A stretch of 64,000 bases of DNA from Pseudomonas sp. MTM4 (GCF_019355055.1 NZ_CP048411.1:2445501-2509500); one strand, 5' to 3'; counted from the stretch's first letter, positions 50,525-60,306 are shown. Numbers and translations are program-made. The notes: generated by a model from the sequence alone, not told the origin.

Positions 50525-51289
50525 TCAACCACTGACGATGCTTTCCAGCTCGTTCGCCGCCGCGCGCAGGCGTGGCACGAAATGTAGCAGCGGCTCCATC
50601 GCGCAGCGGATCACCGGGGCATGGGTAAACAGGCAGGCCTTCAGTTCGCCGCGTGCGTCCCGCACCGGCACGGCGCAGGCGACCATGCCGTCGATGAACT
50701 CCTCCGAATCAGTGGCCAGATCCTCTTCGCGAATCCGCGCAAGATCGTCGCGCAGGGCGCTGAGGTCGGTGATGGTATTGCGTGCCAGTTGGCGGATCGG
50801 CAGACGCGGCAGGATTCGCTCCAGTTGCTCGTTGGGCAGCGACGCCAAGTAAAGCTTGCCGCTGGCGGTGCACCAGAGCGGCGTATGGCTGCCGATGGGC
50901 AGGTTGATCTGCAACGGCCAGTTGGTCTGCACACGGTCGAAATAGAGCATGTCCAGGCCATCGGGCACGGACAGTCCGCAGGTCTCGCCGATTTCTTCCG
51001 ACAGCTGGCGCAGGATCGCCTGGCGCAACGCCTTGTGCCGACCGCTGCCAAGGATGTTCACCGCAGTGGCGTGCAGACGGTCGCCCGGCAGCAAGCCGCC
51101 GCGCAGGCCGAATTGCAGGAAGCCCTCTTTCTCCAGCGTTTGCACCAGCCGATGGGCGCTGGCTTTGGGAATATCGAGCTTCTCCGCCAAGGCGCTGGGC
51201 GTCAGTGGTTCCGCAGCGCTAGCCACCGCTTCGATGATTTCCAGCACGCGGGTGATGGAAGAGCCTTTTTCACGGGGGGTACTGCGCAT
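50525..51289 (-). CDS. IclR family transcriptional regulator
   Basis: The protein has an N-terminal winged helix (SITRVLEIIEAVASAAEPLT, AEKLDIPKASAHRLVQTLEK) and a C-terminal IclR effector domain. The latter shows GETCGLSVPDGLDMLYFDRV and IGSHTPLWCTASGKLYLASL. IclR regulators bind small carboxylates or aromatic ligands. The frame extends to 51364. The ATG at 51289 (254 residues) with an AGGGCAGGTG ribosome site is my choice, with an ATG at 51325 as alternative. It sits next to the mmsA-ADH pair on the same strand and may control it, but the two are separated by 362 nt of repeats. Confidence 0.87.
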   Translation of the reverse strand: MRSTPREKGSSITRVLEIIEAVASAAEPLTPSALAEKLDIPKASAHRLVQTLEKEGFLQFGLRGGLLPGDRLHATAVNILGSGRHKALRQAILRQLSEEIGETCGLSVPDGLDMLYFDRVQTNWPLQINLPIGSHTPLWCTASGKLYLASLPNEQLERILPRLPIRQLARNTITDLSALRDDLARIREEDLATDSEEFIDGMVACAVPVRDARGELKACLFTHAPVIRCAMEPLLHFVPRLRAAANELESIVSG

Positions 51290-51651
51290 CACCTGCCCTG
51301 TCGTTGAAGGAATAAAGCGCGCCATGGCGCGACGCGAGTGTATCGACCGGCGCCACCAGCGCAACCGTTGACCCCATTGAGCCGGTCCGTTTGGGCCGAA
51401 CGATGGGTTACACGCCGGTGGGCTGAAGCGGAACGCCGCCCGACCACCCTACAGAGGGAACTGCCATCACTATCGGGTTCGCTTAGACGCCGCACCCGTA
51501 GGGTGGGCTTCAGCCCACCAGCTGCGCGCAACATTCGAATCGGCAAGCGAATCAGAACGAGCGCGCTTCGTCAGCAGTTACGCTTTGCCACTGCCAATCG
51601 GTGGGCTGAAGCCCACCCTACGGCCGCCCTCCTTACGGCGATTCCCCCACC
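51290..51651. repeat. REPIN copy 2 and a broken arm, between mmsA and iclR-type gene
   Basis: This 362-nt gap holds a second REPIN of the GTAGGGTGGGCTTCAGCCCACC family with arms 51498-51520 and 51600-51621. A decayed third arm spans 51417-51452: GGTGGGCTGAAGC, 14 foreign bases, then CCACCCTAC. The promoter of the IclR-type gene should lie in the right part near 51290-51400, but I cannot mark it. No gene was seen. Confidence 0.8.
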
Positions 51652-53154
<1,503 letters not shown>

Positions 53155-53159
53155 GGGGC

Positions 53160-54326
53160 TCACTCCTGGTTCCAGACGGTTTCGTAGAGGTCGATGATTT
53201 CTGCTTCGGTGGGCACGCGCGGGTTGTTGCCCGGCGAACCCGAGGCCAGGGCCTGATTCGCCATGGTTTCGCGCAGCTCGAAGAAGCGCTCTCGGGTAAT
53301 GCCGAACTGCTCAGGGCTTGGCACCTGCAGCTCTTTGTTGATCGCGCGCAGTTCGGTCAGCAGCTTTTCGTTGGCCACTTCGACGCTGTCGTCCTCACCC
53401 GCCACGCCCATGGCCCGGGCGCAGTCGGCATAACGCTCGGGTGCGGAGGGAATGGAAAACGCGGTGATTGCCGGCAATAGCATGGCGTTGGACAGACCGT
53501 GCGGCACATGGAAAAACGCACCAATCGGGCGACTCATGCCATGCACCAGCGCCACAGAGGCATTAGAGAAGGCGATGCCAGCCAGGGTCGCACCGAGCAT
53601 CATCGCCTCGCGGGCGTTGCGATTGCCCGGCTCGTGGTAGGCCGCGCGCAAGTTGGGCGCCAGCAGGCGCATGGCTTCGAGCGCCTGGGCATCGCTATAG
53701 AGGCTGGCCTTGCGGCTGACGTAGGCCTCGATGGCGTGGGTCAGCGCATCGATACCGGTGTCGGCGGTCACCCGCGGCGGCAGCGAAAGGGTCAGCTCGT
53801 AGTCGATCAGCGCGGCGACGGGCATGAAACCGAGGCCCGCGCAAAGCATTTTCTCGTCGCTGGTCTCATCGGTGATGATGGTGAAGCGCGTCGCTTCCGA
53901 GCCGGTGCCGGCGGTGGTGGGGATGGCAATCAGCGGCAGGCCGGCTTCGCTGACATCGCGCGGGAAGCGGTAGTCGCGCATCTCGCCACCAAACTTGCCG
54001 AGGATGCCGATGGCCTTGGCCGAATCGATCGGACTGCCTCCGCCGAGCGCGATGATCGAGTCATAGTTGCCTTGGCGCACCATTTCGACGCCGGCATGAA
54101 TCGACGCCGCGGTCGGCTCCGGCAGCGTATCGGCGAAGCAGTCACTGGGAATGTCGGCCTTGGCCAGGGTCTCGCTGATCCGCGCCACGTAGCCCAGCTC
54201 GACCATCATCCGGTCGGTGACGATCAGCGGGCGTTTGCAGCCGAGGTTATGCAGCACGGATACGATCTGCTGACTAGCGCCGGCGCCGACTTCCATCAGG
54301 CGCGGCAGGACGATGCGATGGCTCAT
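53160..54326 (-). CDS. Iron-containing (group III) alcohol dehydrogenase
   Basis: The 388-residue protein belongs to the iron-dependent alcohol dehydrogenases. NAD binding is seen in SIIALGGGSPIDSAKAIGIL. The metal ligands lie in DALTHAIEAYVS, VHGMSRPIGAFFHVPHGLSN and nearby. It is the first gene of a two-gene unit with mmsA. The unit would oxidise an alcohol to an aldehyde and then to an acyl-CoA; a C3 alcohol acid such as 3-hydroxypropionate or 1,3-propanediol is a fitting substrate. This is inference from the pairing, and the true substrate is unknown. A direct repeat lies upstream at 54389-54407. Confidence 0.9.
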   Translation of the reverse strand: MSHRIVLPRLMEVGAGASQQIVSVLHNLGCKRPLIVTDRMMVELGYVARISETLAKADIPSDCFADTLPEPTAASIHAGVEMVRQGNYDSIIALGGGSPIDSAKAIGILGKFGGEMRDYRFPRDVSEAGLPLIAIPTTAGTGSEATRFTIITDETSDEKMLCAGLGFMPVAALIDYELTLSLPPRVTADTGIDALTHAIEAYVSRKASLYSDAQALEAMRLLAPNLRAAYHEPGNRNAREAMMLGATLAGIAFSNASVALVHGMSRPIGAFFHVPHGLSNAMLLPAITAFSIPSAPERYADCARAMGVAGEDDSVEVANEKLLTELRAINKELQVPSPEQFGITRERFFELRETMANQALASGSPGNNPRVPTEAEIIDLYETVWNQE

Positions 54327-54388
54327 AGTGTTCTCCGGTGGGCCTCGCGAAGCGCTCTATCACGACGTGTATCCGCCAGATAAAGCAC

Positions 54389-54407
54389 TTGCACGAACGA
54401 TTGCACG
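54389..54407. promoter_or_regulatory. Direct repeat TTGCACG-N5-TTGCACG upstream of the alcohol dehydrogenase
   Basis: TTGCACG occurs at 54389-54395 and again at 54401-54407, a 12-nt period, about 65 nt upstream of the ADH start. Such a spacing is common for regulator binding. The gap (54327-54612) also has an AT-rich stretch near 54485-54520 that contrasts with its GC-rich surroundings. No gene was seen there. Confidence 0.35.
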
Positions 54408-54612
54408 GGGAGACTCAGGGTCTCGTTTGTTATTGGGGACGGCTCGCCTCGAAGCCAGACTAGAAGCAGATCGACCAACATTCAAGCTAAAACGAGACAT
54501 TTTTTCCCAATATAAGACTCGAGTACATGCCAGCTCGCTGACATGAGGCTTCTCGCGCGCAGAGCCGCATCTGCCAGCAAGCTGACTTGCTTGAAGGTTG
54601 GTGAACCCCGAC

Positions 54613-55236
54613 TCAGGAATATTCGGGTGGATCGCTGGCGTCGGCCCCAGCCTGGTCGAGTAATTGTTGCAAGACCTTGTCGGCGTCATTCTGCAAGCGT
54701 TCGCGCGAGCGTCCGGCCTGTTCGCGCGCCGAGGCGTCATCGAGGCTTGCCATGTCGGCATCGACATTGATCAACGCGGCGCTGAGCCCCGCATGGATGA
54801 GCAGCGCGCCGGCCTGCACGTCACTGCGCACCACGGCCGCAACCAGCGGCCAGGCCTCGTTGGCCAGCTCCAGCGCCTCCAGGCAACTGTGCGCGGTCGC
54901 CAAGGGCACGGCGCAGGCTTGGCGTGAGGCCGTTTGGAGATCGGCCGTATCGTCGCGGCTGGCGTGCAGATAATTTTGGAAGGCGCGGATATCCGCATCG
55001 GCAAACGCGCCGGGCCGGCCGATCAGGCCTTCAGCCGTTTGTAACAACCGACGCCGCGCGGGCTCGCTGCCGCGCGACTCGCTGATTCTCAGTCCCTTGA
55101 GCACTAGGGCCAGGCCAATATCCGAAACCACCGCAGCAGCGGCGCCACAGCCTGGTGTAGGCCGATCCGCCGCCGTCGCATCGCGGAAATCGGCCAGCGA
55201 TAGCCGCCAGACGCTGTCACCAGCTGGGCTATCCAT
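54613..55236 (-). CDS. Cyclodeaminase/cyclohydrolase (FTCD_C) family protein
   Basis: The 207-residue protein resembles the C-terminal cyclodeaminase domain of formiminotransferase-cyclodeaminase (FTCD). It has the glycine-rich start TPGCGAAAAVVSDIGLALVL and an all-helical composition. Members act on formimino- or methenyl-tetrahydrofolate. No folate gene is nearby. Its start ATG at 55236 is only 2 nt past the gap-like stop, so the two are coupled. The assignment is by family resemblance and the actual substrate is not known. Confidence 0.75.
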   Translation of the reverse strand: MDSPAGDSVWRLSLADFRDATAADRPTPGCGAAAAVVSDIGLALVLKGLRISESRGSEPARRRLLQTAEGLIGRPGAFADADIRAFQNYLHASRDDTADLQTASRQACAVPLATAHSCLEALELANEAWPLVAAVVRSDVQAGALLIHAGLSAALINVDADMASLDDASAREQAGRSRERLQNDADKVLQQLLDQAGADASDPPEYS

Positions 55237-55238
55237 AT

Positions 55239-56246
55239 TCAGACCGTGCCGTTGCCCCAGGCCAGCAGCACGTCGAGCATGCGGTTGGAGAAGGCCCACT
55301 CGTTGTCGTACCAGGCCAGCACCTTGACCAGATCGCCCTGCACGCGCGTGTGGCTGAGATCGGCCACGCAGGATGCCGGGTAGCCGAAGAAGTCACGCGA
55401 GACCAACGGCAAATCGTTGCACTCCATCACCCCGAGCGGCATCGTCTGCGCGCCGTCGCGCAAGATCTGATTGACCGCCTCGACGCCCGCAGGCGCACGT
55501 TCGGCAACGAAGGTGAGGTCCACCAGCGAGACGTTCGGCGTCGGCACCCGCACCGACAGGCCGTCCAGCCGCCCGGCCAGTTCCGGCAACACCAGCCCGA
55601 TGGCTTTGGCGGCGCCGGTGGTCGAGGGAATCATCGACTCCGCCGCGGCACGGGCGCGGTAAAGGTCCTTGTGTGCCTTGTCCAGCAGGTTCTGGTCGTT
55701 GGTATAGGCGTGCACGGTATTGAGCAGGCCCTGACGAATCCCCATCGCCTCATGCAGCACCTTGGCCAACGGCGCCAGGCAATTGGTGGTGCAGGACGCA
55801 TTGGAAATCACCCGCTGGGTGCCTAGCAGCTCGTGGTTGACGCCATAGACCACGGTCAGGTCGGCGCCATCGAGCGGGTGCGAGGCGAACACCCGGTTGG
55901 CTCCGGCCTGCAGATGCTGGTCGACCAACGCGCGCTTCTTGAACTTGCCCGAGCACTCCAGCACCACATCGACGCCGAGCTGCTTCCAGGGCAACTGCGC
56001 GGGGTCGCGCTCCTGCAGCAGTCGAATCGATTGCCCACGGATCTGCAGCATGTCCTCGTGCAGGTCGACCTGACCATGAAAGCGCCCGAAGGTGGTGTCG
56101 AAGCGCGTCAGATGCGCCATCGCAGCCCGGTCACTGAGGTCGTTGATCGCCTCGATACGAATCTGGCTTTCCAGATTACGTTCGAACAGGGCTCGCAACA
56201 CGGCTCGGCCAATACGGCCATAACCATTGATGGCAATACGCAACAT
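55239..56246 (-). CDS. gap: Glyceraldehyde-3-phosphate dehydrogenase family enzyme (type I; Epd/GapA-like)
   Basis: The 335-residue protein has the phosphorylating GAPDH layout: NAD domain AINGYGRIGRAVLRAL, catalytic Cys in ISNASCTTNCLAPL, the His region NTVHAYTNDQNLLD and the C-terminal AWYDNEWAFSNRML. The aspartate in AINDLSD suggests NAD preference. From memory, the N-half (AMAHLTRFDTTFGRF, LPWKQLGVDVVLECSG, FASHP then TVVYGVN) resembles erythrose-4-phosphate dehydrogenase (Epd). The C-half (RAAAESMIPSTTGAAKAIGL, RVPTPNVSLVDLTF) is GapA-like. The frame reaches 56312 but the ATG at 56246 gives the normal N-terminus. It is coupled to the cyclodeaminase gene and divergent from the GH13 genes. 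Confidence 0.85.
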   Translation of the reverse strand: MLRIAINGYGRIGRAVLRALFERNLESQIRIEAINDLSDRAAMAHLTRFDTTFGRFHGQVDLHEDMLQIRGQSIRLLQERDPAQLPWKQLGVDVVLECSGKFKKRALVDQHLQAGANRVFASHPLDGADLTVVYGVNHELLGTQRVISNASCTTNCLAPLAKVLHEAMGIRQGLLNTVHAYTNDQNLLDKAHKDLYRARAAAESMIPSTTGAAKAIGLVLPELAGRLDGLSVRVPTPNVSLVDLTFVAERAPAGVEAVNQILRDGAQTMPLGVMECNDLPLVSRDFFGYPASCVADLSHTRVQGDLVKVLAWYDNEWAFSNRMLDVLLAWGNGTV

Positions 56247-56431
56247 GGCGGTCTCCCAGACGGTCGTTGAGGCTTGTGCAAGATTAGTCGGACGATCACG
56301 GTGGTCGTTCACTGCATCCGAAGAAGATTGCCGAACGGCGAACCCGAGCGGCCCACATCAGTCGTAACCAGACAGGTCCGCCAAGCCGGCCTGCCGGACA
56401 CCGGAAACGAACACCAGAAAAGGGAACGAGC

Positions 56432-57967
56432 ATGAGCGAGTCAACCCAGCCACCCTGGTGGAAAGGCGCCACCGTCTATCAGATCTATCCGCGGTCTTTC
56501 GCCGACAGCAACGAAGACGGCATCGGCGACCTCAATGGAGTGCTGCGCCACCTCAATCACCTGCAGTACCTCGGCGTCGACGCCCTGTGGCTGTCGCCGA
56601 TCTTCCGTTCGCCGATGCGCGATGCCGGCTACGACATCAGCGATTACTGCGACATCGACCCGCTGTTCGGCTCGCTGGATGATATCGACCGGCTCATCGC
56701 AGAGGCGCATGCCCGCGGGATCCGCGTGCTGCTCGATTTCGTCCCCAATCACACCTCCGATCAGCACCCCTGGTTCATTGAATCTCGCAGCTCGCGGGAC
56801 AACCCGAAACGCGACTGGTACATCTGGCGCGACGAGCCGAACAACTGGCGCGCCGCACTCAACGCCGGCAGCGCCTGGACCTGGGACGAGCACAGCCAGC
56901 AGTACTACCTGCACCTGTTCCTGCCCGAGCAGCCGGACTTGAACTGGCGCAACCCCGAGGTGGTCGAGGCGATGCATGGCGTGCTGCGCTTCTGGCTCGA
57001 TCGCGGCATCGACGGTTTTCGCGTCGACGTCATCCACTGCACCGGCAAGGAGCCGAGCTTCGCCGACGATCCGCGCTGCCTGGCCGGCCAGCCGCTGGTG
57101 GAATTCAACGACCAGCCTTACAGCCACGAGGTATTGCGCGGTTTGCGCCGGCTGGTCGACAGCTATCCCGGCGAGCGCGTGCTGGTCGGCGAGGTCAACA
57201 TCCGCTCCACCGAACGGGTCCTGCAGTACTACGGGGCCGGCGATGAGCTGCACATGTCGTTCAATTTCCAGCCGCTGGACGCGCCCTGGGAGCCGGTGAT
57301 GTTCCGCACCTGCATCCGCGATGTCGAGGCGCTGCTGAAACCGGCCAACGCCTGGCCGACCTGGGTGCTGTCCAATCACGACAACCAGCGCCAGCGCAGC
57401 CGCTATCAGGGCTCGCTGCGTAGCGCCCATGCCGCCGCGGTATTGCTGCTGACCCTGCGCGGCACGCCGTTCATCTTTCAGGGCGAAGAGCTAGGCTTGG
57501 AGGACGCGCTGATCGCGCCGGACGAGCAGGTCGACCCCGGCGGCCGCGACGGTGGTCGCGCACCGATTCCCTGGCTGGCGGCGGCCCCGCACGGCTGGGA
57601 CGGCGCCGAGCCCTGGCTGCCCTTTCCGCCGGAAAGCGACGAACTGGCGGTTGAGCGCCAGCTGCGTGCGCCCGGCTCGACCCTCGAGCTCTACCGCCGC
57701 CTGATCGCCGCGCGCAAAAGCAGCCCGGCGCTGCTGCACGGCGACTGGCACGAACTGCCATCGCACCCGAACGTGCTGGCCTACAGGCGGCAACTGGGCG
57801 ATGACCTGCGGGTGATCTGCCTGAACTTCGCCGATGAATCCCATGCCTTTCCGATCAATGGCCACTGGCAGATCGAGATCGCCAGCGACGCCCAGGGCGA
57901 AGGCGAACCCTACAGCGGCGAACTGGCGGCAGGCCAGGCGTTGATTCTCAGCCCGGAGGAACACTGA
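56432..57967 (+). CDS. GH13 alpha-glucosidase (oligo-1,6-glucosidase-like)
   Basis: The 511-residue protein is a glycoside hydrolase family 13 enzyme. The start WWKGATVYQIYPRSFADSN is typical of alpha-glucosidases. The first GH13 region reads LDFVPNH (residues 101-107), the catalytic nucleophile is Asp199 in GFRVDVIH, the acid/base is Glu254 in LVGEVNI, and the transition-state Asp is Asp317 in LSNHDNQR. No signal peptide is present, so it is cytoplasmic. The substrate could be maltose-type sugars, isomaltose or trehalose derivatives. Its stop overlaps the start of the next GH13 gene by 1 nt (TGATG). Confidence 0.9.
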   Translation: MSESTQPPWWKGATVYQIYPRSFADSNEDGIGDLNGVLRHLNHLQYLGVDALWLSPIFRSPMRDAGYDISDYCDIDPLFGSLDDIDRLIAEAHARGIRVLLDFVPNHTSDQHPWFIESRSSRDNPKRDWYIWRDEPNNWRAALNAGSAWTWDEHSQQYYLHLFLPEQPDLNWRNPEVVEAMHGVLRFWLDRGIDGFRVDVIHCTGKEPSFADDPRCLAGQPLVEFNDQPYSHEVLRGLRRLVDSYPGERVLVGEVNIRSTERVLQYYGAGDELHMSFNFQPLDAPWEPVMFRTCIRDVEALLKPANAWPTWVLSNHDNQRQRSRYQGSLRSAHAAAVLLLTLRGTPFIFQGEELGLEDALIAPDEQVDPGGRDGGRAPIPWLAAAPHGWDGAEPWLPFPPESDELAVERQLRAPGSTLELYRRLIAARKSSPALLHGDWHELPSHPNVLAYRRQLGDDLRVICLNFADESHAFPINGHWQIEIASDAQGEGEPYSGELAAGQALILSPEEH

Positions 57968-59583
57968 TGCGCCCACTCTGGTACCGAAATGCGGTGATCT
58001 ATCAGATCGACCCGTCCCTGTTTCTCGACATTAACGGCGACGGCTGCGGCGACTTGCGCGGGGTTACCGACCGCCTCGATTACGTGCGCGGCCTGGGCGC
58101 GACGGCGGTCTGGCTGATGCCGTTCTACCAATCGCCGTTCAAGGACGCCGGCTACGATGTCAGCGATCACCTGCAGGTCGACCCGCGCTTCGGCGACCTC
58201 GCCGACGTGGTGTATCTGCTGGAGAAAGCCGAGGAGCTGGGCCTGCACGTGATGATCGAACTGGTCGTGCAACACACCTCCACCGAGCATCGCTGGTTTC
58301 AGGAGGCGCGGCGCGATCGGCAGTCGCCCTATCGCGACTATTACATCTGGGCGGACGAGCCGGACGACAGCATCGAGCCGATCTTCCCCACCATCGAGGA
58401 CAGTGTCTGGACCTGGGACGAGGAAGCCGGCCAGTACTACCGCCACCTGTTCTACAGCCATGAGCCGGATCTGAATCTGGCCAACCCGAAGGTGATCAAG
58501 GAAATCGAACGGATCATCGCCTTCTGGCTGCGCCTGGGTGTTTCAGGTTTCCGTGTCGACGCCGCCTCGCACCTGATCGAGCAGGCCGGCGAAGGCAACG
58601 GGGACGGCTACTGGCTGCTCGAACACATGCGCGATTTCGTCACCCTGCGTCGCCCGGAAGCGGTGCTGCTGGGCGAAGTCGACGTCGAGCCGGAGCAGTA
58701 CCGCGACTATTTCGGCGAAGGCGACCGGCTAACCCTGCTGCTGAATTTCTGGGCCAACAACCACTTCTTTCTCTCGCTCGCCCGCAGCGAAGCGGAGCCC
58801 CTTCACCGGGCTCTGGAGCACCAGCCGGAACCGCCCGAGCGTGCGCAATACGCCATCTGGCTGCGCAACCACGACGAGCTGGATCTGGAGCGGCTGACCG
58901 AAGAGGAGCGCGAGGAAGTCATGCAGGCCTTCGCTCCCGACCCCGATATGCGCGCCTACAACCGCGGTATCCGCCGTCGTCTGGCGCCGATGCTCGACGG
59001 TGACGAGCGGCGTCTCGCCATGGCCCATGCGCTGATGTTCGCGCTGCCCGGTACGCCGATCATCCGATACGGCGAGGAAATCGGCATGGGCGAGGACCTG
59101 TCCCGGCCCGAGCGCCTGGCGGTGCGCACGCCGATGCAATGGTCCAACGAGCCCAACGCCGGTTTCTCCTGCGCGGACGCGAAGCAGCTGGCCGCGCCGG
59201 TGATCGACGACGGCGAGTTCGCCTATTCGCAGATAAACGTGTACGCCCAGACCCTGCGCGACGACTCCTTGATGGCCAAGACCGGCAACATGATCCGCAC
59301 CCGCATCGGCCTGCGCGAGATCGGCGGCGGCCAGCATCGTCCAGTCGAGACGGGGTGTCCCTCGGTCTTCGCCATACGCCATGACAACCAGTCAACTGTG
59401 CTGATGCTGGTTAATCTGGCAGACCGGGATGTGGAGATCGAAATTGCCGAGCAAGACCTGCAGGACATGGTCGACGTGCTGGCCGACAGCGATTACGAGC
59501 AGCCCCAGGGTCATCCGTTACGGCTACGTCTGCGCGGCTACGGCTATCGATGGCTGCGTCGCAAACAGCAGCTGTTTGGCTAA
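57967..59583 (+). CDS. GH13 enzyme, trehalose-synthase-like (TreS-type) with altered region I
   Basis: The 538-residue protein opens LWYRNAVIYQIDPSLFLDIN, like trehalose synthase (TreS), which interconverts maltose and trehalose. Catalytic residues are visible: nucleophile Asp198 in GFRVDAASH, acid/base Glu237 in LLGEVDV and Asp303 in LRNHDELD. Conserved region I, normally D-x-V-x-N-H, reads ELVVQH (residues 98-103), with Asp to Glu and Asn to Gln. It has no signal peptide. It is shorter than mycobacterial TreS and lacks a maltokinase domain. Translation is coupled to the upstream GH13 gene. Exact activity is uncertain. Confidence 0.85.
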   Translation: MRPLWYRNAVIYQIDPSLFLDINGDGCGDLRGVTDRLDYVRGLGATAVWLMPFYQSPFKDAGYDVSDHLQVDPRFGDLADVVYLLEKAEELGLHVMIELVVQHTSTEHRWFQEARRDRQSPYRDYYIWADEPDDSIEPIFPTIEDSVWTWDEEAGQYYRHLFYSHEPDLNLANPKVIKEIERIIAFWLRLGVSGFRVDAASHLIEQAGEGNGDGYWLLEHMRDFVTLRRPEAVLLGEVDVEPEQYRDYFGEGDRLTLLLNFWANNHFFLSLARSEAEPLHRALEHQPEPPERAQYAIWLRNHDELDLERLTEEEREEVMQAFAPDPDMRAYNRGIRRRLAPMLDGDERRLAMAHALMFALPGTPIIRYGEEIGMGEDLSRPERLAVRTPMQWSNEPNAGFSCADAKQLAAPVIDDGEFAYSQINVYAQTLRDDSLMAKTGNMIRTRIGLREIGGGQHRPVETGCPSVFAIRHDNQSTVLMLVNLADRDVEIEIAEQDLQDMVDVLADSDYEQPQGHPLRLRLRGYGYRWLRRKQQLFG

Positions 59584-59588
59584 CGCTC

Positions 59589-60179
59589 ATGGAAATCCAA
59601 CTCGATGCCGATGATTGGCGGGGCTGGCATACCGACAACTTTCCCACCGGCAGTTGGCGACGCCACGACGATGAACTTCAGGCTATCGCCGGCGCGCCGC
59701 GAGTCGACCTGGTGTCGCGGCGGCGCTATCGCGATTTCGTCCTGCGTTTCGAATTCGCCTTGCCGATCGCCGGAAATTCGGGCGTGCTCTACCGAGTCGA
59801 GGATGATGCCGAACAGAGTTGGCACAGCGGCCCGGAGATGCAGTTGCTCGATGATGCAGGCCACCCCGACGGCCGCGAACCCACCACGCGTAACGGCGCG
59901 CTGTACGGGTTGCTGGAGGCCAAGCTGGAAACAACTATCGAGCCGGGAGAGTTCATCAGTGCGGCAGTGAGCGTTTGCGAGGGCCATGTCGAACACTGGC
60001 TGCGCGGCCGTTGCGTGCTCGGCTATCGGCTTGACGATGCCGACCTGCGCGCCGGCATCGTGCGGAGCAAGTTCGCCGCCTTTCCACGCTTCGCCCAGGC
60101 CACCGAGGGCTTCATCGTGCTGCAGCACCATGGCGAGGCCGCACGCTTTCGCCGCTTGTCGATCGAAACGCCGGACTGA
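59589..60179 (+). CDS. DUF1080 (3-keto-disaccharide hydrolase-like) protein
   Basis: The 196-residue protein matches the DUF1080 family, a concanavalin-A-like jelly-roll domain. It shows the RRYRDFVLRFEFALPIAGNS segment and the GPEMQLLDDAG and NGALYGLL motifs. Some family members hydrolyse 3-keto-disaccharides or bind glycans. No signal peptide is seen, unlike many DUF1080 proteins. The ATG at 59589 is 5 nt after the GH13 stop, so it belongs to the same three-gene run. No 3-dehydrogenase partner is present nearby. Confidence 0.8.
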   Translation: MEIQLDADDWRGWHTDNFPTGSWRRHDDELQAIAGAPRVDLVSRRRYRDFVLRFEFALPIAGNSGVLYRVEDDAEQSWHSGPEMQLLDDAGHPDGREPTTRNGALYGLLEAKLETTIEPGEFISAAVSVCEGHVEHWLRGRCVLGYRLDDADLRAGIVRSKFAAFPRFAQATEGFIVLQHHGEAARFRRLSIETPD

Positions 60180-60274
60180 AAGCTCCGCTTGGACCCGGGC
60201 ATGAAATTGAGCGAGAATGCGCGGCTTTCCAGGCAGCGGGACCGCTGGCGAAATGGATGCAGGATCGAAACGGG

Positions 60275-60306
60275 CTGGGCGCTCGCCATCGTGGCGTAGC
60301 GCCCAG
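60275..60306 (+). other. Large hairpin upstream of xpt
   Basis: A 9-bp stem (60275-60283 with 60298-60306) encloses a second 5-bp stem (60284-60288 with 60292-60296) with one bulged T. A weaker TCGCC / GGCGA stem follows at 60307-60325. The group lies in the 190-nt gap between the DUF1080 and xpt genes. It may be the end of the GH13 operon or part of the xpt leader; there is no T-run. I do not see the conserved core of a purine riboswitch. Confidence 0.5.

Noticed and set aside
50316..51621. Repeated 22-23 nt arms as a possible CRISPR array
   Set aside because: The arms occur as inverted pairs with unequal gaps and a gene between them. There are no regular spacers and no cas genes. They fit the REPIN pattern.
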